NCBI GenBank assembly: GCA_038207155.1
Contig: JBBRAB010000012.1
Location: 54,355-118,354 of the forward strand
Reading direction: 5' to 3'
DNA: 64,000 nucleotides
Source of the DNA: FEN-1139 sp038207155
Lineage (GTDB): Bacteria; Myxococcota_A; Polyangia; Polyangiales; Polyangiaceae
Shown here: piece by piece, positions 8,391-16,616 of the stretch
How the letters are laid out: the number at the start of each line of letters is the position of its first letter
How positions within the stretch are numbered: position 1 is the stretch's first letter
The notes under the pieces: model-generated
Database searches by the model: none
The model's input: only the letters and a program-made list of their open reading frames with translations
Told to the model about the DNA's origin: nothing
Position numbers and translations under genes: made by a program

Positions 8391-10226
8391 ATGCCGACGT
8401 CGCGAGAAGTCTTCGTTGAAGGGCAAATCGTTGGGGGAACCAGCTACCGAGTCACCGGTTTCATCGGTGCCGGGGGGATGGGCAGCGTCTACGAGGTTGA
8501 GCATATCGAGCTCGGAAAACGCTTCGTCTTGAAGGCGATCTTGCGCGATTTTCTGGGGCGCGGGGATATCGTCGCTCGCCTGCGCAATGAGTGCCGAGCT
8601 CTCGGGCGACTGGAGCACCCGAATATCGTGTCCGTGACCGACGCGGGAACGACGGACGCCGGAGTCCCATTTTTTGTCATGGAGCGGCTCCAAGGCGAGA
8701 CGCTGTCCATGCGGATGAAGCGCGAACGTCGGCTTCCCAGCGACGACGTGCTCCGTACCGGTGCGCAGCTGGTCTCAGCTCTGGGCGCGGCTCACGACAT
8801 CGGCATCGTGCATCGTGACCTCAAGCCGGCCAATGTCTTTCTTCTCCATTCCGGCGCGGTAAAATTGCTGGATTTTGGGATCGCCAAGCTCGTGGACTTC
8901 TCGGGCAGCGCATTGACGGCTCACGGTGTGACGATCGGGACGCCCCGCTACATGTCGCCCGAGCAGGCCATGGGGGACCCCGTTGATGCACGGGCCGATC
9001 TCTACTCCTTGGGTCTTTTACTGTTTGAGATGCTTGCCGGGCGGCATCCCTTCCATCGCGCCCAGTCCTCGGGAGAGATGGTGCTGGCTCAGGCGAGCTG
9101 GGCCCCTCCACGGCTGAGTCAGGGCTATGCTCTGGTGTCGTCGGAGCTCGAGCAACTCGTTTCTGGGCTGCTGAGCAAGCACCCCGAGCGGCGACCAGGG
9201 CCAGCGGACGAGATAGAACGGCTCTTGCTCAGTTTCCTCCAAATGCCCCGGGTTCGACGGGAGATCGGCCATTGTTCTGCCAACTCGGCAGCTCCTCCGG
9301 ACCCCTCCGCCGGCCAGGACCCCACAGTCCAGATCAGCTCGGCCGCATTGCTCGAGCGCGCCGGAAGCAATGCCTGGAGCATGTCATCGACGACGCTGCA
9401 GTTTGTCAGTCCGCGCGTGGTGACACGGGCGGAGCAAGACAAGGTCGTGGTCGACGAGGTAGACGCCCTTGGCCGCACCGAGCCTTGGCCGTTCATTGCT
9501 CCGCCCCAATCAGAGCTTGATACGCCGATGCCAGGGACCTGGACCTGCGACTCAGACGACTTTCTCGGGCGTGAGCTGGGGCTGGGTTTCAGCGAGACGC
9601 ATACCGCCTGTCCGCTGCCGTCGTTGCCACCACCCAGCAATCCGACTCCGGGGGGAAGCAGTACCTTGTCGACCCGTCCGATCGTTCGTCACATGTGGTC
9701 GGGCCTACTTGGGGTCGCAATCGCGTCCGTCGCGGCGTCTGTGGCGTTGGCCACCGTTTGGAGTGGAGCTGTGAGCCCCGCGTCGCGGGTAGCTGAGCAT
9801 CGTGCGGCTGCGGGCAAGGGCGCCGCGCAACCCGCAAAGCTTCCGTCCTTCGCAGCGACGTCGGTGAGCAGGCGTGGTTCCACGCCGCACCAGCCAACCT
9901 CGCTCAAGCCGCTGGCAGCGCCGGTGCCAATCGCCGCGGTCACGTCGGCTCAACCCGTCGCGGTCGCAGCGGCTCGACCAGCCGCGGTCACGTCGGCTCA
10001 ACCCGTCGCGGTCGCAGCGGCTCAACCCGTCGCGGTCACGTCGGCTCAACCCGTCGCGGTCACGTCGGCTCGACCAGCCGCGCAGGCGCGCGAGACTTCG
10101 CGTGGCTCAGTGGCTGCCTCTGCTGCTTCACGCCCGCGGTCTGACGTGAAGGACAACCGAACCCCTGTGTCGCCTCCTCCCCGCGAGGCGCGCCCGCGCA
10201 TCAGGCTCCCGGGTTCGGGGCTATAA
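8391..10226 (+). CDS. Transmembrane Ser/Thr protein kinase with Ala/Pro/Val repeat tail
   Basis: 611 residues; ATG preceded by a GGAGAAG ribosome-binding site. The kinase domain spans about 18-285: P-loop GAGGMGSVYEV, Lys48, catalytic loop HRDLKPANV (141-149), DFG and YMSPEQAMGD. A single membrane span lies near residues 435-460 (GLLGVAIASVAASVALATVW), so the tail is probably outside the cytoplasm. The tail (about 480-611) is low-complexity, with alternating VAVTSAQP and VAVAAARP units encoded by a 24-bp tandem repeat. No PASTA or other recognised sensor domain is seen. It diverges from gatC. Confidence 0.88.
   Translation: MPTSREVFVEGQIVGGTSYRVTGFIGAGGMGSVYEVEHIELGKRFVLKAILRDFLGRGDIVARLRNECRALGRLEHPNIVSVTDAGTTDAGVPFFVMERLQGETLSMRMKRERRLPSDDVLRTGAQLVSALGAAHDIGIVHRDLKPANVFLLHSGAVKLLDFGIAKLVDFSGSALTAHGVTIGTPRYMSPEQAMGDPVDARADLYSLGLLLFEMLAGRHPFHRAQSSGEMVLAQASWAPPRLSQGYALVSSELEQLVSGLLSKHPERRPGPADEIERLLLSFLQMPRVRREIGHCSANSAAPPDPSAGQDPTVQISSAALLERAGSNAWSMSSTTLQFVSPRVVTRAEQDKVVVDEVDALGRTEPWPFIAPPQSELDTPMPGTWTCDSDDFLGRELGLGFSETHTACPLPSLPPPSNPTPGGSSTLSTRPIVRHMWSGLLGVAIASVAASVALATVWSGAVSPASRVAEHRAAAGKGAAQPAKLPSFAATSVSRRGSTPHQPTSLKPLAAPVPIAAVTSAQPVAVAAARPAAVTSAQPVAVAAAQPVAVTSAQPVAVTSARPAAQARETSRGSVAASAASRPRSDVKDNRTPVSPPPREARPRIRLPGSGL
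9933..10076 (+). repeat. 24-bp in-frame tandem repeat, about 6 copies
   Basis: Six consecutive 24-bp units beginning GTCGCGGTC or GCCGCGGTC alternate between two variants (one containing ACGTCGGCTC, one GCAGCGGCTC). They encode octapeptides such as VAVTSAQP in the predicted periplasmic tail of the kinase. Unit length is a multiple of three, so copy-number change would keep the reading frame. Confidence 0.85.
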
Positions 10227-10298
10227 TCGCGTTAAACCAGCCGGCTTGCGGGACGCTCACGCAAGATTTCGTCGGCATTGGCCGTTGTCTCGGGGCAC

Positions 10299-11453
10299 GT
10301 GCTCCGTCATGCGATTGCTGCATCGCTCTGCCTAGTGGCCTGCGCTTTTGATACAGCGCAGAGTCCAAAGGTTTCGGATTCGGCGCTGGTGCCGGCAGCC
10401 GGTGACTGTCCGCGTGAGGGATGGTGCTTCGAGCGTCCTGAGGGCACCAAGGTCGGGGAGGGGGCTAGTGATCTGTGCGCGGGTGTCCACGACGTTATCG
10501 TGGTTTCCTCGGTCACCAACGAACTTGTGCAGCTCTCCTGGCAAAACGGCCGGTTGAGGGAGAGCGGCCGCCGTCCGCTGCTCGGGCGCCCTTGGTCTGT
10601 CGCCCGCGGGGATCTGGACGGCGACGGCACGGAGGACTTGTGCGTGGCGCATATTGACACCGAGGCGCACTCGGGTCTGGTGACCTGGCTGATGGGGCTA
10701 GAGCCCGCGCGATGGTTGACCTCCGCCTTCAGTGCGACAGGTTCAGACACCTACGCTGTCGTCATCGGACCGTCCGTCGATGGAGGCCAAAGGCCACCAC
10801 TGCTTGCGGCGAGCTTCGGCGCTTCGAAGGTGAGCGAGTTTCGCTGGAACCCCGGCGGTGGTCCCGAGCTTCAAGCCACGGTCGAACTCGGGATGCAGCC
10901 CACGGCGGTGACCTACCTATCGGGTCGGGTTGCGGGGACACCCGGCGCGTTGGCGGTGGGTGTCGGGCTCGAGGCCGGCGAACTCGTCGTTCTGCGCGTG
11001 GGCTCGAGTGGGGAGCTGGTGGCGGGTGAGCGCCTCGCCTTGGGCGAGCACCCCAACGCGGTTTCAGCCGGTGATCTCGATGAAGATGGGATGGATGATG
11101 CCGTCGTGGTCGACGACATTCACGCTGGCGAGCTGCAGGTGTTTCTCCAGCAGGACGACGGGTTTCACCGCGCCGGGGGCGTACCGGTGGGCGTCTATCC
11201 CCACTCGGCCGAGCTGCGGGATCTGGACGGCGATGGTCACCTCGACGTGGCCACGGTGCTCGGCGGCAGCACTGCGCTAAGTGTCTGCTTCGGCGATGGA
11301 ACGGGCCGTTTGGCAGATTGTGTCACTCTGGAGCACGGTGTCAGTCAGCCGACCGACGTTGACGCCGCGGATCTCGACGGGGACGGACGAATCGACCTGA
11401 TGGTCAGTGGCTATGGCGGACGAGTCGCCGTCCTTCGGCGCCGCGATCCCTGA
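10299..11453 (+). CDS. FG-GAP/VCBS repeat lipoprotein
   Basis: About 384 residues from GTG 10299; the frame is open back to TTG 10278. The GTG start gives a short lipoprotein signal, RHAIAASLCLVAC, with lipobox LVAC. The mature part carries repeated calcium-binding FG-GAP-type motifs: DLDGDGTEDLCVAHID, DLDEDGMDDAVVVDDI, DLDGDGHLDVATVLGG and DLDGDGRIDLMVSGYG. These suggest an integrin-alpha-like beta-propeller anchored to a membrane by lipid. Its ligand is unknown. It lies 72 bp downstream of the kinase gene on the same strand. Confidence 0.8.
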   Translation: MLRHAIAASLCLVACAFDTAQSPKVSDSALVPAAGDCPREGWCFERPEGTKVGEGASDLCAGVHDVIVVSSVTNELVQLSWQNGRLRESGRRPLLGRPWSVARGDLDGDGTEDLCVAHIDTEAHSGLVTWLMGLEPARWLTSAFSATGSDTYAVVIGPSVDGGQRPPLLAASFGASKVSEFRWNPGGGPELQATVELGMQPTAVTYLSGRVAGTPGALAVGVGLEAGELVVLRVGSSGELVAGERLALGEHPNAVSAGDLDEDGMDDAVVVDDIHAGELQVFLQQDDGFHRAGGVPVGVYPHSAELRDLDGDGHLDVATVLGGSTALSVCFGDGTGRLADCVTLEHGVSQPTDVDAADLDGDGRIDLMVSGYGGRVAVLRRRDP

Positions 11454-11584
11454 GAATCTTCGCGCTTTCTCGCAGAACTGGGGAAGAATCGGGGATTTCG
11501 CGAGCGCTTCCGGGGACCGGCCTGAGTTCGGGCAAAAAAGTCCGACGGCGCGGCTGGTTCACCTCGACTTCAGGTGGATCGTGC

Positions 11585-11713
11585 CGTAGAACCCCGCGCC
11601 CCGGGGGCTCTCCGGGGAAAACCACACGCTCCTAGTCACGCTGTGCCCAGGTGCTGGTCGCTCAACGCAACCAGTCGGTTCAGCGATGGGGCGGAGGAAC
11701 AACCGAAAGGAAC
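11585..11713 (+). promoter_or_regulatory. Possible structured rpsB leader RNA
   Basis: The untranslated stretch before rpsB can form a nested stem: TCGCT with AGCGA enclosing AACC-AGTC-GGTT (about 11658-11688). An alternative stem, CTGGT with ACCAG, would compete with it. A GGGGCGGAGG stretch and the GAAAGGA ribosome-binding site follow. In several bacteria S2 represses its own mRNA through a leader structure, so mutually exclusive stems here would fit autoregulation. Only pairing potential is seen; conservation was not tested. Confidence 0.3.
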
Positions 11714-12574
11714 ATGATCATGACCGAGAATCAAGAGACTGTGGCCGTCGAGCCCAGCGAACTCAAGCAGCGCGATCCCGCCCAGCCCCTCACCGTTCGT
11801 GAGCTCTTTGAGGCTGGCGTCCACTTCGGCCATCAGACGAAGCGCTGGAACCCGAAGATGCGTCAGTACATCTACGGGTCGCGCACGGGGATTCACATCC
11901 TCGACCTTGACCAGTCGGTGCGCCTCTTCAAGAAGGCCTATGACTTCGTCTCGGACGTCGTGGGTCGTGGCGGTCACGTCCTGTACGTCGGCACCAAGCG
12001 CCAGGCTGCGGAAATCGTGAAGGAAGAGGCCGCTCGCGCTGGTCAGTACCACGTCACCAACCGTTGGCTCGGTGGCACCCTCACGAACTTCCGCACGATG
12101 AAGGGCGGCCTCGAGCGCCTTCGCACGATTGAGCGGATGCGTGACGACGGCACCTACGAGCAGATCCTGAAGAAGGAGACTGTTCGTCTCGAGAAGGAGC
12201 GCGCTCGCCTCGAGAAGTACATCGGTGGCATGAAGGGCATGAACGCTCTTCCGGCAGCCCTGTTCGTGATCGATCCCGACAAGGAGCAGATCGCGGTCAG
12301 TGAGGCACGTCGCCTGCACATTCCGATCGTCGCGATCACGGACACCAACTGTGATCCGGATCTCGTCGACTTCGTCATCCCCGGCAACGACGACGCCATC
12401 CGCAGCATCCGTCTGATCACCGCGGCCATCACGGACGCCTGTGTCAACGGTCTGGCCCGTCGTCGTGAGTTCGAGGTCAACCGTGGCGATGGCCGTGGCG
12501 AGGGCCGCGCCGACCGTGCGCCCGACACCCAGGTGATGTACCGCAACAACCGCTCGCCGGACGCGCAGGGCTGA
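11714..12574 (+). CDS. rpsB: 30S ribosomal protein S2
   Basis: 286 residues from ATG 11714, which has an excellent GAAAGGA ribosome-binding site; the frame is open further upstream but that part is not S2-like. S2 sits at the head-body junction of the 30S subunit and is needed to recruit S1. Diagnostic segments are ELFEAGVHFGHQTKRWNPKM, YVGTKRQAAEIV and NRWLGGTLTNF. It is slightly longer than usual, with an N-terminal extension of about 25 residues and a charged Arg/Gly-rich C-terminal tail. It forms the common rpsB-tsf pair with the next gene, 34 bp downstream. Confidence 0.97.
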   Translation: MIMTENQETVAVEPSELKQRDPAQPLTVRELFEAGVHFGHQTKRWNPKMRQYIYGSRTGIHILDLDQSVRLFKKAYDFVSDVVGRGGHVLYVGTKRQAAEIVKEEAARAGQYHVTNRWLGGTLTNFRTMKGGLERLRTIERMRDDGTYEQILKKETVRLEKERARLEKYIGGMKGMNALPAALFVIDPDKEQIAVSEARRLHIPIVAITDTNCDPDLVDFVIPGNDDAIRSIRLITAAITDACVNGLARRREFEVNRGDGRGEGRADRAPDTQVMYRNNRSPDAQG

Positions 12575-12608
12575 TCCGCCCCACCAAGCGACCTTTTAGG
12601 AGAACACC

Positions 12609-13532
12609 ATGACTCAGATCAACATGCAGCAGGTCAAGGAGTTGCGCGATCGCACTCAGGCCGGACTGAATGACTGCCGCGGCGCCCTGATCGAGGCCGA
12701 AGGCGACATGGACAAGGCCGTCGAGATCATCCTGAAGAAGGGTCTCGCCAAGAGTGCCAAGCGTGCTGGCGCCGTTGCGACCGAGGGCGAAGTGGCCTCG
12801 ATCGTTGCAGCGGACCAGAAGAGCGGCGTGCTCGTTGAGGTCAACATCCAGACTGACTTTGCGGCTCGCAACGACGAGTTCAAGACCTTCGTCAAGAACA
12901 TCGTTGAGCTTGCAGCTAAGAGCCCCGTCGGCGCCGAGCTGTCCACCCTGCCGTACCCGGCGGGTGGCGGCACCGTCGAAGAGGTGCGTCAGGCGCTGGT
13001 GGGCAAGCTCGGTGAGAACATCACCGTGCGTCGCTCTGCCAAGCTTGAGGCCGGCCTCGTGCACTCGTACGTTCACATGGGCGGCCGGATTGGCGTACTT
13101 CTGGCGGTCGAGCTCGGTGACGCGGCCAAGGCCAGCGACGCCGCTGTCGCCAAGTTCGTGGACGACACCGCGATGCAGGCGGCGGCGATGTCGCCCCTCT
13201 ACCTGCAGCCGAGTGAGGTCCCCGCGGACGACAAGGCTGCTCAGATCGCGATCTACGAGGCGCAGCTCACCGACGAGGGTAAGCCTGCTCAGGCTTGGCC
13301 CAAGATCATCGAGGGCAAGCTTGCCAAGTGGATGAAGGAAGTCTGCTTGCTTGAGCAGACCAGCGTCCTCGAGGCGGAAAAGACGATCGACGAGCAGCGC
13401 GTTGCTGTGGAGAAGGCCGTCGGAAGCTCGCTCACGATCACGGCGTTCGTTCGCTACGAGCGTGGTGAAGGCATCGAGAAGAAGAAGACTGAGGACTTCG
13501 CTGCCGAAGTCATGAAGATGAGCCAGGGCTGA
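12609..13532 (+). CDS. tsf: Translation elongation factor Ts
   Basis: 307 residues; ATG preceded by TAGGAG. EF-Ts catalyses GDP release from EF-Tu. The N-terminal UBA-like segment VKELRDRTQAGLNDCRGAL and the EF-Tu contact region LVEVNIQTDFAARNDEF are canonical; the C-terminal core contains TITAFVRYERGEGIEKK. It is the downstream partner of rpsB and is closed by a strong terminator. pyrH and frr, often found next, are absent here. Confidence 0.97.
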   Translation: MTQINMQQVKELRDRTQAGLNDCRGALIEAEGDMDKAVEIILKKGLAKSAKRAGAVATEGEVASIVAADQKSGVLVEVNIQTDFAARNDEFKTFVKNIVELAAKSPVGAELSTLPYPAGGGTVEEVRQALVGKLGENITVRRSAKLEAGLVHSYVHMGGRIGVLLAVELGDAAKASDAAVAKFVDDTAMQAAAMSPLYLQPSEVPADDKAAQIAIYEAQLTDEGKPAQAWPKIIEGKLAKWMKEVCLLEQTSVLEAEKTIDEQRVAVEKAVGSSLTITAFVRYERGEGIEKKKTEDFAAEVMKMSQG

Positions 13533-13554
13533 GCTTCGCTCTGTCCCACGCCGA

Positions 13555-13602
13555 CGCAACGGGCGCGTGTTTCCCTGCGGAAGCCGCGCCCGTTGCGCTT
13601 TT
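13555..13602 (+). terminator. Rho-independent terminator of rpsB-tsf
   Basis: A 13-bp perfect stem (13555-13567 with 13585-13597) of sequence type GCAACGGGCGCG/CGCGCCCGTTGC is followed by a short T run (TTTT at 13599-13602). It begins 22 bp after the tsf stop codon. The opposite strand has no T tract, so it acts for the plus-strand operon. Confidence 0.85.
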
Positions 13603-13637
13603 GTAGCGTCCTGGCTGACCGCGACACGCCCGCGCGG

Positions 13638-14219
13638 TTATTCGCCGTTGAGCTCGAGGACGCCGGTCGCCCTCAGCTCGTACTCGGCGCCTGTGGCGGG
13701 GCAGCGAGCGCGCGATTCGATGAAGTCGAGCGCCTCCCCGTGACGACTGACCCAACCGTGGTGTCGCGCGGGAACACCGACGACCAACTCATGGTCGCGT
13801 ACGTCGCGGGTAACGACGCTCCCCGCGCCGATCAGCGCATAGCGCCCGATTGTGATGCCCGCCACGATCGTCGCGTTGGCACCGATGCTGGCGCCGCGCC
13901 GTACGAGGGTTGGGACGTAGAAGTCCCGTCGTGACACAAATGCGCGAGGATGCAGCACGTTGGTGAACACGACGCTGGGTCCGATGAAGACCTCTGCCTC
14001 AAGCTCGACGCCGCTGTACAGACTGACGTTGTTCTGAATGTGGCTACCAGGGCCGATCTTGACGTTTTCTGCGACGTAGCCGTTCTGTCCCAGTACCACG
14101 CCTTGTCCGAGCACTGCGCCCGCGCAGACGTGGCAAAAATGCCAGACTTTTACCTCGTCCGCGAGACGAACTGTGGGCTCGACGACGGCGCTCGGATGGA
14201 CGTAAGCGGGGCTGGTCAT
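13638..14219 (-). CDS. WbpD/WlbB-like sugar N-acetyltransferase (left-handed beta-helix)
   Basis: 193 residues of hexapeptide repeats (ENVKIGPGSHIQNNVSLYSGVELEAEVFIGP, split over several coils), then GASIGANATIVAGITIGRYALIGAGSVVTRDV. The segment VFTNVLHPRAFVSR matches WbpD/WlbB enzymes, which acetylate the 3-amino group of UDP-GlcNAc3NA-type sugars with acetyl-CoA. The paired upstream gene is a DegT-family aminotransferase (4-bp overlap at 14216-14219), as expected for consecutive transamination and acetylation steps. The product would feed O-antigen or other surface glycan. The exact sugar is inferred. Confidence 0.87.
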   Translation of the reverse strand: MTSPAYVHPSAVVEPTVRLADEVKVWHFCHVCAGAVLGQGVVLGQNGYVAENVKIGPGSHIQNNVSLYSGVELEAEVFIGPSVVFTNVLHPRAFVSRRDFYVPTLVRRGASIGANATIVAGITIGRYALIGAGSVVTRDVRDHELVVGVPARHHGWVSRHGEALDFIESRARCPATGAEYELRATGVLELNGE

Positions 14220-15346
14220 GCGGGAGAATGCGGGAAAATTGGGTTCCAGTCATTCAGGATGGCAATCACGCGTGCCTGCTGCTGCTGAGTTTGGCCCGGG
14301 TACAGTGGAATGGACAGGACTTGCGCGGCGGCGAGCAGCGCCTCGGTCAGGGTTCCAGCGCGACAGCGATCCGAAAACAGCGGCTGCTCGCGCAGCAGGG
14401 TTGGATAGTAGACGACGCTCTCGACGCCCGACTCCCGGAGGTGCCGTTGCAGGCCATCGCGATCCTGGGGGACACGGAGGGTGTAGAGCGCCCAGGCGGA
14501 CTCTTGCTGCTCGTCATCCGGGGCTGGTAGCTGCAGGTGAGGGTGCTCCGCCAGGGCCTGGTGATACTCCCGCGCAAGTCGGCGGCGCTCGGTAAGCCAG
14601 CTCGGCAACGCCGGCAGCAACACACGCAGTAGGGCGGCCTGCAGGGCATCGAGGCGGTAGTTGCCGCCGAGCTCACCGTAGCTCTTGCGGTCGCGCGAGC
14701 CGTGGGCGCGCAGCGCGCGCAGACGGGTGGCAAGCGCGGGGTCGTCGGTCACGACCAGTCCGCCGTCCCCGAAGCCACCCAGCGGTTTTGAGGGAAAAAA
14801 GCTGAAGACGCCCCCCTGGCCGAGCGTGCCCGCGTAGCGACCGTCCACCTTGGCGCCAAGCGCCTGGCACGCGTCTTCTAGGTACACCATGCCATGCTCG
14901 GCAGCGAGCTTGCGTAGGGTGGGTGCGGCTGACGCGCGTCCGTACAGATGCACGTCGAGCAGTGCGCGCGTGTTTGGAGTGAGGAGCGCGCGGACCGCCG
15001 ACTCGGACAGCCCGAAGCTGTTGGGCGCCAGATCTGCGAACACCGGAACTGCGCCAACCCGCAAAATGGCCTCCGCGGTTGCGACGAAGCTCAGAGGCGT
15101 GGTGATGACCTCGTCACCAGGACCAATCCCGTGTGCCGTGAGCAGCGCGACCAGGCCGTCTGTGCCGCTCGAGACTCCGACCGCATGGGCGACTCCGAGC
15201 CAGCTCGCAACTTCGCGCTCGAAGGCCTCGACCTCGGGCCCAAGGATGTAACGCTCGGCGTCGAGCACGCGTTCGAACGTGGCCTTGAGTTGGTCGCGAA
15301 AAGGGGCGTGCGCGGCGCTCAGATCGAGCAGTGGAATCGGCGTCAT
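14216..15346 (-). CDS. DegT/DnrJ/EryC1/StrS sugar aminotransferase (WbpE/WlbC-like)
   Basis: 376 residues. A PLP-dependent aminotransferase acting on a nucleotide-linked keto sugar. The N-terminus IPLLDLSAAHAPFRDQL and the substrate-binding ASWLGVAHAVGVSSGTDGL are characteristic of the family; the internal-aldimine Lys lies in FSFFPSKPLGGFGDGG. YLEDACQALGA holds the PLP-ring Asp. Its partner acetyltransferase overlaps it by 4 bp downstream, supporting a WbpE role (3-keto to 3-amino uronate). The Gfo/Idh oxidoreductase at 36479 could supply the 3-keto substrate, but it is 20 kb away. Confidence 0.9.
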   Translation of the reverse strand: MTPIPLLDLSAAHAPFRDQLKATFERVLDAERYILGPEVEAFEREVASWLGVAHAVGVSSGTDGLVALLTAHGIGPGDEVITTPLSFVATAEAILRVGAVPVFADLAPNSFGLSESAVRALLTPNTRALLDVHLYGRASAAPTLRKLAAEHGMVYLEDACQALGAKVDGRYAGTLGQGGVFSFFPSKPLGGFGDGGLVVTDDPALATRLRALRAHGSRDRKSYGELGGNYRLDALQAALLRVLLPALPSWLTERRRLAREYHQALAEHPHLQLPAPDDEQQESAWALYTLRVPQDRDGLQRHLRESGVESVVYYPTLLREQPLFSDRCRAGTLTEALLAAAQVLSIPLYPGQTQQQQARVIAILNDWNPIFPHSPA

Positions 15347-15354
15347 CTTGGCAA

Positions 15355-16164
15355 TTAGCGGGGCGCGGTGCGACCAGCCACCAGCGCCGGCGCGTCGATA
15401 CCACTGGCAACGAAAAAGTCGTGCGCGAGCCCGGATTTTTGCTCAATCAGGCCAGCTGGCGTCCCGCGGGCTGCCACGGTGCCCTTCGAGAGCACGTAGA
15501 TCTGATCCGCGGTGCGCAGGGCTCCCGCCATGTCATGGGAAATCACGACGCTTGTCACGCCGAAGCGTTCGCGGGTTTCGGTGATCAGCTCGTCTACCAG
15601 TCGCGCTGACAGGGGATCAAGTCCGCTCGTCGGCTCGTCATACATTAGGACTTCAGGCTCGAGCATCAGCGCGCGAGCGAGACCGACCCGCTTTTTCATA
15701 CCGCCGGAGAGCTCACTCGGCATCTTGTCTTCGGTCCCCGCAAGGTTGAGGACGCCAAGCTTTTCGCGCACGCGGTCGCGGATTTCGCTATTCGAGAGGC
15801 TCGTATGCTCGCGCAGTGGGAAGGCCACGTTCTCGAGGACGTTCATCGAGTCGAGCAGCGCGGAATACTGAAACACCATGCCGAAGCGACGACGCAAGCG
15901 ATTGAGCGCTCCCTCGCCAATACCGGTCATGACTTCGCCCGAGAGAAACACGTTGCCCGTGGTGGGGCGCTCGAGGCCCACCAGGATTTTGAGCAGCGTC
16001 GTCTTGCCTGCGCCCGAGCCGCCGATGATGACTACGATCTCGCCGCGACCGATCGACATGTCGACGTCCACCAAGACCGGCGTGTCACCGAACTTCTTGC
16101 TGAGGTGATCGACGACCAGATGGGCGTTGGGGTCTGGGCAGACGGGCGGTGGGCTGTTAGCCAC
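15355..16164 (-). CDS. MlaF-type ABC transporter ATP-binding protein
   Basis: About 269 residues from GTG 16164; the longer upstream frame is not ABC-like and would overlap a plus-strand gene. Walker A is GGSGAGKTT (48-56), the signature is LSGGMKKRVGLARAL, and Walker B is VLMYDEPTSGLDP. The GMKKR signature variant and VISHDMAGALRTAD are typical of the Mla/Ttg2/Mce lipid-trafficking ATPases. No MlaE permease or MCE protein is adjacent. Instead it ends 8 bp before the aminotransferase start, so it may be co-transcribed with sugar genes. Confidence 0.85.
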   Translation of the reverse strand: MANSPPPVCPDPNAHLVVDHLSKKFGDTPVLVDVDMSIGRGEIVVIIGGSGAGKTTLLKILVGLERPTTGNVFLSGEVMTGIGEGALNRLRRRFGMVFQYSALLDSMNVLENVAFPLREHTSLSNSEIRDRVREKLGVLNLAGTEDKMPSELSGGMKKRVGLARALMLEPEVLMYDEPTSGLDPLSARLVDELITETRERFGVTSVVISHDMAGALRTADQIYVLSKGTVAARGTPAGLIEQKSGLAHDFFVASGIDAPALVAGRTAPR

Positions 16165-16329
16165 GTCGCGACCATACCCCGTCTCGACAGGGTCGGGGAA
16201 CGGGACTGGCGCACTGTTGCGTCTGGGGTGCTTCGTCCGCGCGGTCGACGGGCCAGAATCCAGGGGAGTCGGGCCGGTTAGCCCGGGCGGGCTTGACTTG
16301 AGCCGTGAATGCGGGAAAACCGCCGCCCC

Positions 16330-16608
16330 ATGAACAATGCACACCTGCAGGCGCTGCTCGCCGCCGCCGAGGCCAAGCCGGACGACGACGGGTGGCAGGC
16401 GGCCGCCGAAGGCCGAGCTCTCACTCTGCACCTGGCGCATGACGGCGTCAGCCTGACGGTCTCGCGCGTGACCGCCGTCAAGGTGGACGCGAACCTGTTG
16501 CACGCTCGCACCGCGCAGGGGGATCGCTACGTTCTGGAGATGGAAGACCTGTTTGCTGGCGCGATTGAGCCACCGCGAAGTAGCTCGCGCAAAGCCGGAT
16601 TCGTCTGA
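16330..16608 (+). CDS. Small hypothetical protein
   Basis: About 92 residues from ATG 16330 (alternative ATG 16309). I do not recognise a family. The sequence is a compact mix of helix and strand (LHLAHDGVSLTVSRVTAVKVDANLL kept in two parts), with an acidic middle and a basic Ser/Arg tail; no signal peptide or membrane span. It is 8 bp upstream of the sulfatase-fold gene at 16617 on the same strand, so probably its operon partner. Clean frame and GC-rich third positions support it as real. Confidence 0.6.
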   Translation: MNNAHLQALLAAAEAKPDDDGWQAAAEGRALTLHLAHDGVSLTVSRVTAVKVDANLLHARTAQGDRYVLEMEDLFAGAIEPPRSSSRKAGFV

Positions 16609-16616
16609 GCGGCGAC

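Noticed and set aside
11599..11617. CCCCGG/CCGGGG hairpin as terminator of the FG-GAP lipoprotein gene
   Set aside because: Short stem without a T tract and located about 145 bp after the stop codon; it may belong to the rpsB leader instead.
12477..13559. 360-residue minus-strand frame over tsf
   Set aside because: tsf is unmistakable on the plus strand with a ribosome-binding site and terminator; the antisense frame has no recognisable features.
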